64,000 nt of DNA. Source: Ambrosia x helenae. Its lineage: Eukaryota > Streptophyta > Magnoliopsida > Asterales > Asteraceae. Positions within the stretch are counted from its first letter, which is position 1. Every line of letters begins with the position of its first letter. The notes under the pieces are model-generated. The model was not told where the DNA came from and made no database searches. It worked only from the letters and a program-made list of their open reading frames with translations. The stretch covers positions 108,861,238-108,925,237 of the forward strand of contig CM061227.1 in the NCBI GenBank assembly GCA_030844895.1. Reading direction: 5' to 3'. Both the position numbers and the translations under genes were made by a program. Positions 35,877-47,849 of this stretch are shown here, in pieces.

Positions 35877-36500
35877 TGTCTACTATTTTTTTTTTCATGT
35901 GGATTTCAAATTTAAATCACCTATAAGTCCCAAATCAAAAGTACTGAAACCTTAGTCCTATAACAAAAACATACCATTAACTTGCTACTGTTATTCACAC
36001 TTAACATGGGTTATTATAACAGACAACTTAATGAACAGAATGTCCAGACTAAATACCAGTTGCATACCCGAAGTGATTGACAACGCCAACGACGGTTGGC
36101 CAGAGGTGGGTTTCCGCTTGAAGCCGAGAAGACACAGGAGCAGAGATGGGGTGAAAATTGTAATAAGGGTTTTGTTGGCGAATGAAATATAAGTACGATG
36201 GTGTTTAGAATATATAGGAGACGATGCGTAATGGGTTGATTACGGTTGGAACAAAAATTCCGAGATATGGGGGTTGATTTTTTTAACGGGTCAAAAGTAC
36301 TTCAAACGTCCGGATTTTATGACGAAAAGATTGGCGATAGGAGTTAGTTCGAGATTGTTGATTTAAAGTTGATGTTAATCCCGGTGGAACCGAGTTCGAA
36401 CTAGCCGGAAATACCGGGTATTCCAGTGACGGACCTGCGAAGAAGGAGGAGGGCATTTTGTTTTCAAACTCTATTTTTTTTTTTGTCAATAGTAGCCCCT

Positions 36501-38301
36501 CGAGTTTCAATCATTTATAAACTAATATCAAACTAAAATTATCTTTATTATTATTAACTTTACAAACTTACACAAATAGATATCCAACCAAACACTCCAT
36601 TAAATGTTAAAATTTTTATAAATTTCAACAACTTAATTGAAATTTTATAAAGTAAATAATAATATTTATCACACACATATATATTAAAATGAGGAAAAGA
36701 TTTCGAATGAAAGATAAAACGCCATAATTATCTTTTATTAATAATACTAAAATAAAACGATTACAACAGGAAAATTCAAATCGTTACAAACACCGTGTTA
36801 GAGGATTCGCCATCAGAGGACGAGTGTGTTAATCTCTGATACGTATGGATATATTAGCAACAATGGTGTATAAGTTACTTTCCAACCAAAATGAATAATC
36901 AACAAAATGTCTTTTCTAATGACTTATGTTTCATGAAACATAAAAAAACATACTCCAAACAACATAACACACGAACTCATTAGTCACTTCGATGTCACAG
37001 ATTGAAGCGTGCGGAACCCAATTGACGTTATTTTGGTCGAAATTGATATGCAAACTAAAGACAGTGGAACATGTTATTGCTAGCCTACTTCCATGTGGTT
37101 TCCTGCTTTTCCAATTAAGAACAGTATATTATTTTACTTTAATTTTCTTGTTTCTTTGATTTGTTTTTTTTATTTGCAAGAGACATTAATAAATATTGTA
37201 AACAAGACGTTTCACATATATTATATAAGTTAAGGCACAATATATTAATGCCCGCAAATGTCATTTTGTTTTCAAGATGTAGAAAAAATTCCCTCTAAAA
37301 GGTATTTGAAGAAATACGTACTAGTTAAACACGTTAATATACGAGCAATGTAAAGAGATATTTTATTGATTGTATGCTTGGACGATTACACAAGACTCGA
37401 ATATAAGTGAATACATATATTTCAACTATAATCTTTCTTTCCTAGCCGTACGCCCGTACATAGAATTCTCTAAATTTCTGTGTATCGAATTGAATACCCT
37501 TCTCCCTTGGGGTAGAGAGGTATTTATAGTCCTATGATGTATCTCGTGATTGGTTCTCTTGAGAATGACAACTGTCTCATGCGGGTCCCACACGGTTGAC
37601 AACCATCGGAGGATTTATCGTTGTCTTTCTGTCATTGGCCGAGTGTCCTTTTCAATCATCCTTGTTGTCCTTTTTGTCTCTCGTACCTGCCAGGAAATCG
37701 TGGAGTAGGGAATGTCAGCCTCTAATTGGTTGCACGTCCCTTTTGTTGTCTGCTGGCAGCTGGCATGTACTAGGAATCGTGCGCAGGCTTCCAGAAGCTT
37801 CCTTTTGACTGGTCTGATGACGTCTCCGGAGATGTGGGTTTGTGCGCATGCACGGATACATATCTCTTCAAGTCCCCTAGTCCAGTGTGGCGTTGCATGC
37901 GGGATGCCAGACTTAGTAGCTAAGTTGGGTCTATCAGCTGTTGTGTATAGGGGTCCTTCTATTTTGCTCGTGTTGTTGTGGCAGCTCTATCTTCGCCGGG
38001 CGCAGAGTGAGGTGTCTATTTTTGAAAAATTTTGTCTGCCCGCACCTTGCGCTGGTTGTGCGGCTGACGTTGGTGCGGGTGTGTTGTCATTAATGTTGCA
38101 GACCTACGCCTGGAGTGCATAGTTGAAACGACAGGGTTAGAGAGTCAAAAATGTCACTTGTTAGTTGCTTTTTCAGAGGTTGTAGGTGTGGCTCGCCTGT
38201 CGCCTCGCCGTCTGTGCAGTTCTTTCTCTTACGTGGCGTCTTCTGATTGGCGGGACGTGCAACGTGGCCGACACAGTTATCTAGGGCAATAATTTCTAAA
38301 C
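36501..38301. other. Region upstream of the Transposase_28-like ORF
   Basis: No gene is recognised. A minus-strand TATA-like ACTATAAATACC lies near 37521-37531, followed in that direction by an A-rich leader. Two plus-strand open frames (37596-37808, 37712-38122) show no recognisable domain. From about 37.6 kb the base composition becomes less AT-rich towards the ORF at 38459. Confidence 0.4.
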
Positions 38302-38310
38302 CTATATAAG
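38302..38310 (+). promoter_or_regulatory. TATA box upstream of ORF at 38459
   Basis: CTATATAAG about 150 bases before the ATG, followed by a pyrimidine-rich leader (CTCTTCTC, TTTCTTCTTCC). This arrangement is typical of a plant Pol II promoter and 5' UTR. Confidence 0.55.
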
Positions 38311-38458
38311 GCAGTTTTCTCTATCACTCTTCTCTTTATCCGTTGCAACTTTTCAGAAGATCCTTTGAATTTTGATAGAGAAAAACTTGTTTCTTCTTCC
38401 AATCCACTCTCCTTCCTCGATCTTTCATCTTTATTTTCTTTGAGAACATATTAAATCT

Positions 38459-40342
38459 ATGGCTTCTTCATCGGATGTCTTCCATGTTAAAGAAAAGGCC
38501 AAGAAGGGATCGAAAAAAGATTCCAAGAAGTCTGTGCCTCCCCTTGCAGGGGAGATTGCTATTAAGTGGAGGCAAGCAGACCTAGATCTTGTTTGCTCTC
38601 AATATGGAATCTTGTCAGAACTTCCTGAAACTGTGTTGGTGATCACTAAACCGTCGGAGGGGAAGAATGGGGTTTACGCCTGCTACTTTTCTCTTTGTAA
38701 TTTTAGACTCCCCAATACTAACTTTTTGGCCTCCGCCTTAGATTTTTTCAAGAACACCTGAACCAGTTACACCCTGGTGGAGTGTCACATCTCATGTTCT
38801 TCGAGTTCTGTTGTAGGGCGCAAGGGGTTAAGCCCCACATTGACATTTTCAATCTATTTTTCATGACTGCGTCGGAGAGCTGGTTTTCTTTCCGCCCTCT
38901 CCATGGGCCTTAGCCGCATTCATTGGCAGGCGTAAAGAGTTTTCGAGATTGGAAGCCCCAGTTCTTCTGGGTGGCTAAGGGTGTGGTGCCGTTGAGTATG
39001 ACGAGGCGATGTGTGGATTTAAAATTGGAGGAGGTGAAGTCCATCCAGTATGAGGGGATGCTTTGGTACGAGAAATTGACCAGCCATCCTGTTGATATCT
39101 GTTCGGTCACCAAGGTTGCGTTGGTGTGTGCAGGGATAAGCAGGAATTACTACATTGAGGGCAAGAACCCGCACTTGACCTCGCAGGGGAAAATGTATGG
39201 TCCTCTTTGTGTTTTTTGTCTTTTGTGGCTCTGTGCATCTCAACTGATTTTATTGTTGGACTTCTTTATTTACAGATGTTGAGAGTTCATACTATGTGCT
39301 GCTTTCTGGCGATGACTTGGGGTGGCAATTTCGTGACCTCCAGGCAGGCGAGGTGTACGCTCCAGACCGCACCTGGGACCATTTGGTTGTGACCTCCAGG
39401 CAGGCGCGAAGTCCAAGCCTGCTGGGCTTACATTGACTGGCGAGACATGTGCGTTTTCTTTGCCTCCTTTGCACCATATCCCTATTAATGCATGTACGCC
39501 TGAGGGGCATGAGTTTGTTGTCTTATCCAGCTATGAGACTTCAAATAGTGCCAACTTTTCCCCATCTGAGCACGTTTCACCCGCAGGTGGTAGCATCAAG
39601 TCTCCGTCTCCAACCTTTGTTCGGGTTGATACCGATGAGGAGACGAAGGAGGATGACATCGTCTTCAAGAGGTCTTCACGCCGTGCTGAGAGGACACATG
39701 GCACTAGAACTAACGGTGATGATCCTTTTTCTGATTTAGACCTTATCGTGGGGAGCCGTTATAATCAAAATTATAATCTGCTTGAGCGTGGGTTTGTTGA
39801 ACTTTCAGATGCGTTTGTGCAAGGCGCCTCTCCAACCATTGACCTTACGGAGGCACCTACTAGAGGTGAAGGTTCGAAGGTGACTGGTCCGCCTCCAACC
39901 AAGGCCACGCCTATCCCTGATCTAACTCAACCAAGGCCGGAGGTGGAGCATGTAAAGAAGGAGAAGGTGAAGGCTTCCCTCTCCAAGCGCAAGTCTAGTG
40001 AGAGTCCTCTGGGGAAGGGTCTGGGACCCCCCTTGCCCAAGAAGGTGCGCTTGGTGGCCATCCTAGATGGTTTTGAGGGCAAGATGTTAGGTAAGCATGT
40101 CTGTTTTTCTTTTTAGCATTGTCGTTGAAGCTCATATATGCTCATTGTATTTATTTTATGTTTGTTTGTTTCTTGTAGCTTGGATTGGTTTGACGAAGGA
40201 AGGTTGTTGCAGCGGTGGCGGTAGTGGTGGCTCTAAGGCTGAGAAGCGCCCCAAGATTGTACTGAAAAAGACCACGCCGACCCCTCCTACTGAGCCCGTT
40301 AAATTTTGTTTTCTTTGGCGATGGAATGTGTTTATAAGATGA
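38459..40342 (+). pseudogene. Transposase_28 (putative gypsy-type) ORF, broken
   Basis: The ATG at 38459 begins a Lys/Ser-rich start (MASSSDVFHVKEKAKKG). It continues into a region resembling the plant putative gypsy-type transposase family (Pfam Transposase_28): HLNQLHPGGVSHLMFFEFCC, WFSFRPLHGP, WKPQFFWVAKG. A base missing from the T run near 38744 shifts the frame and gives a stop at 38759. The downstream frame has a further TAG near 38910. Introns are suggested at 39195-39275 (GTATGG...TTTACAG) and about 40094-40178 (GTAAGC...CTTGTAG). The part after 39433 is an acidic and Lys-rich, Ser/Pro-rich tail typical of these ORFs. The family is found in Ty3/gypsy-derived ORFs of plants; its function is unknown. 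The assignment rests on remembered family resemblance. Confidence 0.6.
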
Positions 40343-40840
40343 GCATACCAAAAGATCAAGGAGTAACAAGGATACAATTACACTGTCTATTACACTATAT
40401 TAATATACCAATGAAATTGAATAGTGATTTTATTATTATTTTATTCTTTTTGTTATGTTAAATACCTATATTTTCAAATGCTTTCAACATGTTTATTATT
40501 AGTGTGGTGGTTGTGTTGGTTGGTTTATATGGTGAATACCCGGGTTCGATTCTTGCAACCATAAATATGGGTATTTTTTTGACAAAACAAAAGGGTATTT
40601 ATGTAAAATCATGAGTAGTATCATGGGTATTTATGTAAAATCATAGGAAACTTGACCTCCTCTTTTACAGCCACGTCTCCCTAATCGTGGCACCAGCTGT
40701 CCTATTGATGATGATACGTGGCAGGTTATACACAAAAGGTCAGCAGCTTAAATATTACTCATTCCACGTGTGTTTCTCTCTCTCATCCATTTACATTTCA
40801 ACACGTTTCTCTCTCTCTCTCTCTCATCTACTATCTTCAC
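40343..40840. other. Intergenic DNA with a B-box-like site and CT repeat
   Basis: It contains GGGTTCGATTCT near 40545, preceded by GTGTTGGTTGGTTTATATGGTG, a weak tRNA-like segment. A CT microsatellite lies at about 40808-40826, just before the MITE. I see no ORF with domain content. Confidence 0.4.
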
Positions 40841-41573
40841 CTAAGCAGTTAACTCGGCCGAGATATCGGTGATATATCACCGATATCTCGGTTATCGGCC
40901 CTAAGAACTAATCTCGGTCAACAATATCGGTCATTATCTCGGTAGCGATAATATCGGCCGATATCGGCGATATATCGGCCGATATTGACTATAAAAATCT
41001 CGGCCATATCACCGAAATCTCGTTTTTGTATTTTTTTTTTTTTTTGTCTATTTTGATCTTGTGACCTTGAAGAAGAAGAAGTTAACATACCTCTGCAGCT
41101 TGCTTCGTCCTTTTTCCTTTCTATACACTCTTTTCTTGATTTTTTTGTAGTTGCTCACTGCTGCTTTTCTTTTAGCGGCTCCTATTATTTTTTTAAACTT
41201 TGACAGAAACCCTAATAGGGTTATATTATTGTTTATTTTTAATTTAATGGGCCTTTCATCTTTATTTATTATGTGGATTTTTTAGTTTTAATTGTTGGGC
41301 TTTTTCAAGTCTTTTAGGATTCATTTATCTAGTGGGCTATTAGGCTTTAAACCTATCAATGTATTAATCCTAAAATTGTTTTTTATAAGTTATTATTGTT
41401 AAATTAAAATTGTGACTTGTATATATTTTATTTTCCATATATGAATTATTATATCTATAAAATTGTATCATTCTACAACTACCGATATCCCACCGATATC
41501 TCACCGCGAAAACCGATATATCAAATATCGGTCCTCGACCGATAACCGATATTTTCCGACATTAACTGCTTAG
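40841..41573. mobile_element. MITE with 8-bp duplication (hAT-like)
   Basis: A 733-bp element with 12-bp terminal inverted repeats CTAAGCAGTTAA/TTAACTGCTTAG and a perfect 8-bp duplication ATCTTCAC (40833-40840, 41574-41581). Both subterminal zones (about 40852-41020 and 41480-41560) are packed with ATATCGGTGATATATCACCG-type palindromes. The middle is AT-rich and non-coding. Duplication length suggests the hAT superfamily; the terminal bases differ from the element at 33764. Confidence 0.9.
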
Positions 41574-41753
41574 ATCTTCACTACCGGCAACATCTCCGAC
41601 GCCAGCTCCTTCCATACCCACACCAACCTGTGTCACCCCCGTCTCTTCTTCACCACCACCGGATACTCCACCGCTTCCATTTTGCCTGCACATTAACACA
41701 CACACACACACCACAGAATCTGTTAAAAGAGAGAGAGAACCTAGAGGAGCTCG
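41574..41753. other. GC-richer possible exon or leader fragment
   Basis: Ser/Pro/Thr-type codons on the plus strand (ACATCTCCGACGCCAGC...), then a CA repeat (41695-41712). It could be the leader of a host gene that continues at 44324 once the solo LTR is removed. No domain is recognised. Confidence 0.3.
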
Positions 41754-41798
41754 TGTGACATCCGTCACTTTTATTTTATTTTATTTTATTTTTGTATA

Positions 41799-41833
<35 letters not shown>

Positions 41834-42045
41834 GTATCAAAACAGATTTTTAGTTTAATACTATAAAAATTTTTTTATAAACCAAACCAAATCACTCTTT
41901 TAAACTTGTTGATCCATAACCCAAACCATATGAACCCACCCTTCCTAAACCTTTCAGAGCCCAGCCCAGAACTAGATGGATCTGGCCCATTCCATCCCTT
42001 CTCCCCCTTATATGTAAAAAAAAATAACAAAACCCGCTACTGCCC

Positions 42046-42100
42046 GGATTCGAACCGGAGCCGGGTCACACACACACACGCGCCACCACCATCTAGGCTA
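42046..42100 (-). other. tRNA-like segment just upstream of LTR TATA box
   Basis: Minus strand: A box TAGCCTAGATGG (42089-42100) and B box GGTTCGAATCC (42046-42056), both close to Pol III consensus. It lies within U3, about 35-90 bases before the TATA box, and points away from the Pol II transcript. Confidence 0.55.
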
Positions 42101-42724
42101 TGGCTCTCCTTTGATTAAATCCCAACCCAAATTATATATAAGCCCACTTTACCCAGCTCCATCTCCTTCCTTTCTTCCCTGTTGCTGTGCGACGCAAGAA
42201 AAAGAAAAAAAGAAGTCAACAGCTGAAATCATGGAACGATAAATGCTTCCTATTGACCAATAATTGTACACCATTATTGCGTTTAAACAGCCCCTAAAGA
42301 CCCGTGTTTCAGCTCGATTTCGAGCATAATTGATGCATTCCTATTAACCTTGGTCAAAGCTTTCTAAATCTTAAAAACGTAGGCTTATTATAAATTGAAC
42401 CTCGGTTGACAACCTCTAGGTGCCGAAATCTCTTTCCCTATCTCTAATTTCTGTATTCAAACATCATACGAAGCTTCTCGTTCACGGTTGACTATTCTGT
42501 TGACTAATCATAATCACACGAATTAGTGTTTGTAAGTTGTTTATTGTTGATGGGTTTTGTTATTCATGATCAATCGATCAATAGCCCTAACATTACTGAG
42601 GCTATTGATCGTTAATTGATTCGATTCAAGAAACTAGGGTTCTTATCATTCAAATTGGGGAAGATGACCAATTCACGTATGTGATAAATATTTTCAAAAC
42701 CAAAACGTTTGCAAATCTGAGGTA

Positions 42725-42790
42725 TAGATCAGTTGGTGGTACCCTTGTTGTTTAAAGTCTAGAACCGGGTTTGAACCCAGGTTCGATTCC
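42725..42790 (+). other. tRNA-like segment in LTR leader of copy F
   Basis: A-box-like TAGATCAGTTGG (42725-42736) and B box GGTTCGATTCC (42780-42790) in the LTR sense. Distance from the LTR start (about 970 bases) is close to that of the tRNA-like segments in copies A and D. Confidence 0.55.
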
Positions 42791-44323
42791 CACCATAAAC
42801 AAACTTTTTTTTTTGTTTTATCCTTTTACACCTATATTACCTTTATACTTTTAAAAATCGTTTTAAAATACTAAAACTATTTTATAAATTCTACAAAATT
42901 TATTTTATGTTATTTCAATGATAAACTTTGCCGTCCAATTTTTAGTTTTTTCAAAAATCATTTATTTAATATATATAATAAATGTTACAAGTTTATTCAT
43001 TTATAATTATAAAATTCAATAAAAATATCTAAACGATTTTATAAAATTCCACAAAAATTATACTAAACTTGTATAACAATATACATTTCAGAATTTATTT
43101 TTATTTCAGAAAAAACCGTAAGTTTTATATTTTTTAATTAATTTTTGTTAGTTTTTATCATAAATAATTCATAATAAATTCATTTTTCAATATTTTTGTA
43201 CCAAAATTTTACATAAATTATTTCTATTCATTTGGAACAGAATTACAATTTTTAATTTAAGAATTCTTTAATTTTAATTTTTTTAGATATTAAAGTCATA
43301 TTTTGACAATTTGAAATAAATAGATTAAATATTCTATTTTCAAGAAAATAATTTTATAAAAATTATTTTCACACTTAAAACTTTATATTGTGACCATCTT
43401 CAATTTGAAATTTACAAAAAGACTTTTGTTTATTTATTTACCAAATTTCTTTTATTTTAAAAACGTTTAATTTATTAATCAAACGAATACTTATCCCCAA
43501 TTCGAAACCCTAGAAAATACTTATAGACTAGATAGACTTAGACTTATTTGTTACATTATACATAGGGTGATACTTGGCAACGTTGGATTATATGTATTCA
43601 ATTCCACAAGACTTACCACCTTGCTGAGGTGAGTATTACTTATCCCCTTTTTCGCTTTTACAACTTTTGGGGTGATTCATGCACAAGTATACAAAACCTT
43701 CATATTCATTTACACATACATTTTTATTCATTTACAATTCATATACGTGTCTTGTTTATCTTTGTGCTTATGCTTGAACATGAATGTAGCTTACATACAA
43801 AATCATACATCTAGACATAACTTATGTTATAGTGCTCTTTACATATAGACGTAACTTATGTTACGGTGCTCATTTAGACATAACTTATGTTATGGTGCTC
43901 TTTTAGACTTGACACGTGTTGAGGTGCTCATTATCAATTTCATTGTACAAACTTTACATTTGATCTTTGTCTTGTTTGGTTACTTGCGTGTTTACATAAT
44001 GCCTTAGTGATGCTAGACACATGAATTGTAATACCTTTTCAAACTTATACTATATGTACAAAGCTAAGTAGTACTCACCAACATCATATGTTGACAAAAT
44101 TATTTTCGTGCATGTTTCAGGATAAGCTGCTTGACGCTTCACATAGGACTTTGGACTTAGGTTAAATCAATCAATTATCTTTATTTTCGTTGCCTTGTAT
44201 TTAATTTCACATGTTGTAAAACAATATTCAATAATCATATATTTACATTTTAGTACCATGAGCTTTTGAACAATCGTCACTACGTGGCACCTCGATGATT
44301 CCGCCATCGGTTGGGGTGTTACA

Positions 44324-44729
44324 CTCGGTGGAGCTCCGACGTCCAAGGCGGAGCTCCGGCGACACCACCTAAGTCCTGTAATTTGCCAAACCCTAGATCA
44401 AAACAGACATCGATTCAGCATGTAATATGTATTTATTTATTTGCTAGACGATATCTGAAGTTAACTTTTATGTTAAAGATAGCTTCTTTACACTTAGGGC
44501 TTCAATTCGTTCTTTAATTATGATGGGTTAAATCCTTAACCAGACTCAAGTTTTGTTATTTCATTCTTTTCTGTTTTAGATTTTGTATTCATCTTAAATG
44601 CCTTCATAAATAGGCAAAAATGTTAATCGGGTTATAACAACCAAATTCTCCAACTGATCAGGTTTGATAGCAAAGGAGGAGACGGTGGTGGCGTCACCTT
44701 TGTCACCAATCACAGGTACAAACCCCGAC
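44324..44729. other. Possible host gene fragment between two LTR elements
   Basis: GC-rich sequence with repeated GGAGCTCCG, then an intron-like stretch. Around 44662-44715 is a short candidate exon (GATAGCAAAGGAGGAGACGG...) ending AATCACAG|GTACAA. The large element at 44730 would then sit in the following intron. No protein family is recognised. Confidence 0.3.
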
Positions 44730-47251
44730 TGTAACAACCGGCAAAAATAAGGTAATTCCGTACAAATTAATTAATATATGATTAACGTAATTAAATGCAA
44801 TTATGTGTGATTTAATTATCAAGGCCTTAGGAGATAGCAATTTCCAAATAATGCATAGGAATATGTACGTTTAACGGTAAAAACATGATTGGATCATGTG
44901 CGAATAAACTATCCGGTATGGACGTTGGCGATTACCCGGTAATAATTAAATAAACGAAAAGGATCCCGGACACCCAGGATATAAAATAAAGGGTAGTTTC
45001 ATAAAATATAATGAGTTTTGGAACTCCAAAACCATAAGTGAAATCGTCTTGTACAAATCTCCCGGTAACGAATAAAATGCGCGTACCGCACCCGATACGC
45101 GTATAACTCATAATTTCACCCGGCAAGAGCCTAAATAACCAATCAACGCTTAAATTAGACTATATTTAAGGGTTATTAAAGGTATTTTTAATGTCCGAAT
45201 AATGCGTGATTAAAACCCGAACGACACCCGAACGACGAGGGATTAAACATAACATAATAATGGTAAATACTTAGTGTGGTGGACCCCACCTAAACCCTTA
45301 AAAGGGGCCGGCCTAAAGGCCATCATGCACAATCTTTTCCTTGTTTTGTCTAAGTATCTTACTTATGTCCAAAAGGTGAGCATGCTTGGATCTAGATGTG
45401 TAAGACTAGCTAGTACTTAAGCATGCTTAATTCTTACAATGTGTAAGACAATTTTCGGCCCTATGGCCCCATTAATCCAAGACATAATCAAACCCACTAC
45501 ACACTAGTATGCTCATGCATGAGAAGGATCTTGTATAAGATTGTGATAAATCTCAAATATTTAGCAAAGATTTGCAAGAAACCTCTCACATCTATACATA
45601 TATGCACGGCTACACACACACTCACATATCATTCCAAGATCACTTGTATACTTATCAAATCTCTTGAATCATTATCAAAGATCACATGCAATCCATGGAA
45701 GATTTGATGGTAATATATAACATGTGTTAGTCCTTTGAAGATAGCAAAGCAAAAACAACTCTTCTTCTTCTTCATTTGGGCCGTGAGTTTCCCCTCCCCC
45801 ATACACATTCTTCTTTCAAGTTTTTACATCTCCAAATCACTCAAAACAATCCATCATCCAAACCCCTATTGTGTGTTTCAAGCTTGGAGCTTAACCATTA
45901 AGGAAGAACACACTAAACCCCTCTCAAAATCCAAGGTTTTGTCTTCCCTAGCCTTGTGCTAGTAGTAAGCTTCTTAACCTTGTTTTTGATTATTATTATT
46001 CATGTATGTGTTCTTAGAAGCAAGTTGTACATGAAGGGTTTAAAAGGTGGTTTGAACATAATCTTTAATAGGTTTTACTTGGGTAAAATAGATGATTAAA
46101 GATATGTAAATAAATCATGGGTTTGATGATGATAAAGTAGTGTTCTTGAAAATGTGTAAAAATCTACACATACACTAAGTAGGATGATGATTTGATTAAG
46201 ATTCATGGAATGAACTTGAATGTGTTAAAAAGTAACTTTAATCATCTTAAAATGATCATCCATGGTATGATATATGGGGGAACATGTTAGAAGTTCAAGA
46301 ATAAAGAAGATGAAAAATTAAAGTTACTTACTTAGAAGAATGATATTTTGTTAAAATGGGCAAATACATAAAACACACATACAAGTAATCTTATATATGG
46401 AATATAAGACTAGTAAAAGTGTTTTGGTACAAGAATAACTTACCAATAAAAAGATGGATCTTCAAAGTCTACCATTTTGAGTGAAAAATGTTAGCTTTGG
46501 AAGTTAGAGTGGAAAAATGCAACATTCGAAAGTTAAGGGACTAATATTGTAACTTTGAAAGTTAGAGGACTAAAATGGATATTTTAGAAACTATTAGTCC
46601 AAAAATGCAAGGATGGAAAGTTTGGTGTCAAAAGTATAAGTAATAAATTTCTAAGGATGATTTGGATAAATACTAGTAGATATGCTTGGGTATTTTTGTA
46701 TAAAAGTATATTTTTGAAAGTTATAAAAATATGGATGGTATTGACATAAGGATTTTTATAAAATAGAGATTTTATAAAAATATTAAACAAACTTGAGAAA
46801 CTTATACGAAAATGAATACTTTTATATAAATGGGAATATAAAAGTATTGGAAACATTTTTGTAGATAAGTTAACAAGTTGGATTAAAAATACTTAAGTAT
46901 TTTAAATCTTCCAAGTAACATGTGTTAGGAGGAAGAAATACGGATAATATTTCTATAAAACACATGTTGGGAAAGACTTGGAAAAATTAACTACTCGAGC
47001 CAAGATATCGAGCTAAGACGCGTTAACGAAACGTACACGGACAAAACATGAGAAAAATTGCCATTGCGGCAAGATGAGAAAATATATATTTTTAGGAAGT
47101 AAAATATATATATACATGGGTGAAAACTAACAAACACTTTCCTAAGTGTTAAAGGAATTATTCGTGGGAGAAAAATATAACATAAACAAATAAGACGTTA
47201 AACAAACGTATATACTTAACAAGAAAAATTACACATTTATATGTATGTACG

Positions 47252-47600
47252 CTCGTCTCGGCAAAACTCTAGTATATCTACTTAATGGGAAAGTAGATAT
47301 GTGGGAAGGAAAGCCGCGACGAGTAGACAAAGATATATATGTGTATGCCGTACCGACAAGATCCTAGTATATTTATTTGAATGGGAAAATAAATATACGG
47401 TATGGTGAGTTGAATCGGGTGTTAAGAATATACAATCGAACGACAAGATCTTAGCATATTTGTTTAAATGGGAAAACAAATGTGTGGCAAAGTGAGTCGG
47501 GTCGAATGTTGAAATATATATTATATCGAGCGATGCGATCTTAAGTATAATTATTTAAATGGGAAAATAATTATATGTTAAGTGAAGTCGAGTCGATGAT
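47252..47600 (+). repeat. Four tandem hairpin units in LTR G
   Basis: Units at 47252-47323, 47347-47420, 47433-47511 and 47523-47600. Each has an outer arm (TCG-rich), an inner A/T-rich stem of 10-11 bp, and a loop with the invariant AATGGG. Inner stems are ATATCTACTT/AAGTAGATAT, TATATTTATTT/AAATAAATATA, CATATTTGTTT/AAACAAATGTG and TATAATTATTT/AAATAATTATA: both arms change together. Confidence 0.9.
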
Positions 47601-47849
47601 AATAAGGTACAAGTTAAGGAAATATTAACAAGAGTGATATATAACTTGTAACACAAAGGGTAATCTAACGCCAACGAAACCTAGGATACGCGCTTAGTTA
47701 AACGGGATTTGGAATAACTTGTGGTCGGGAGTTGGGTGTACAACTTGCCAAGGCACATGCACTATAAGAATAGTGACTTATACGTCTAGGACGTTTGTAG
47801 GTGCGAGACCCTCTTTGCTATCTACTTAGTGAGCCAGACAGTGTTTCAG

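Larger units (their letters stand above)
34192..36500 (-). repeat. NA1-family LTR copy E, right end not found
   Basis: It starts with the TGTAACACCCC...GATGGCGG block. On the minus strand it keeps the leader donor AAGGTGAGTTTT near 34975, the hairpin CAACTA/TAGTTG (34466-34481) and the acceptor TTTCAG near 34437. A tRNA-like segment is at 35810-35876. I could not find a GGATGTCACA end, so the stated right edge is approximate. Confidence 0.6.
41754..44323 (+). mobile_element. NA1-family solo LTR copy F
   Basis: A 2,570-bp LTR on the plus strand from TGTGACATCCGTCAC to GGGGTGTTACA, with CTCG on both sides (41750-41753, 44324-44327) as a probable short duplication. TATA box TATATATAAG at about 42133-42142; leader donor GAG|GTGAGT at 43629; leader hairpin CAACAT/ATGTTG at 44079-44093; acceptor TTTCAG at 44115-44120. 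Two tRNA-like segments in opposite orientation are inside. No internal region remains. Confidence 0.85.

Noticed and set aside
36991..37001. GATGTCACA as the missing end of LTR copy E
   Set aside because: Lacks the preceding GTGACG and has no matching flanking duplication.
42725..42790. A real tRNA gene
   Set aside because: A- and B-box-like sequences exist, but I could not form acceptor and anticodon stems. Kept as tRNA-like only.
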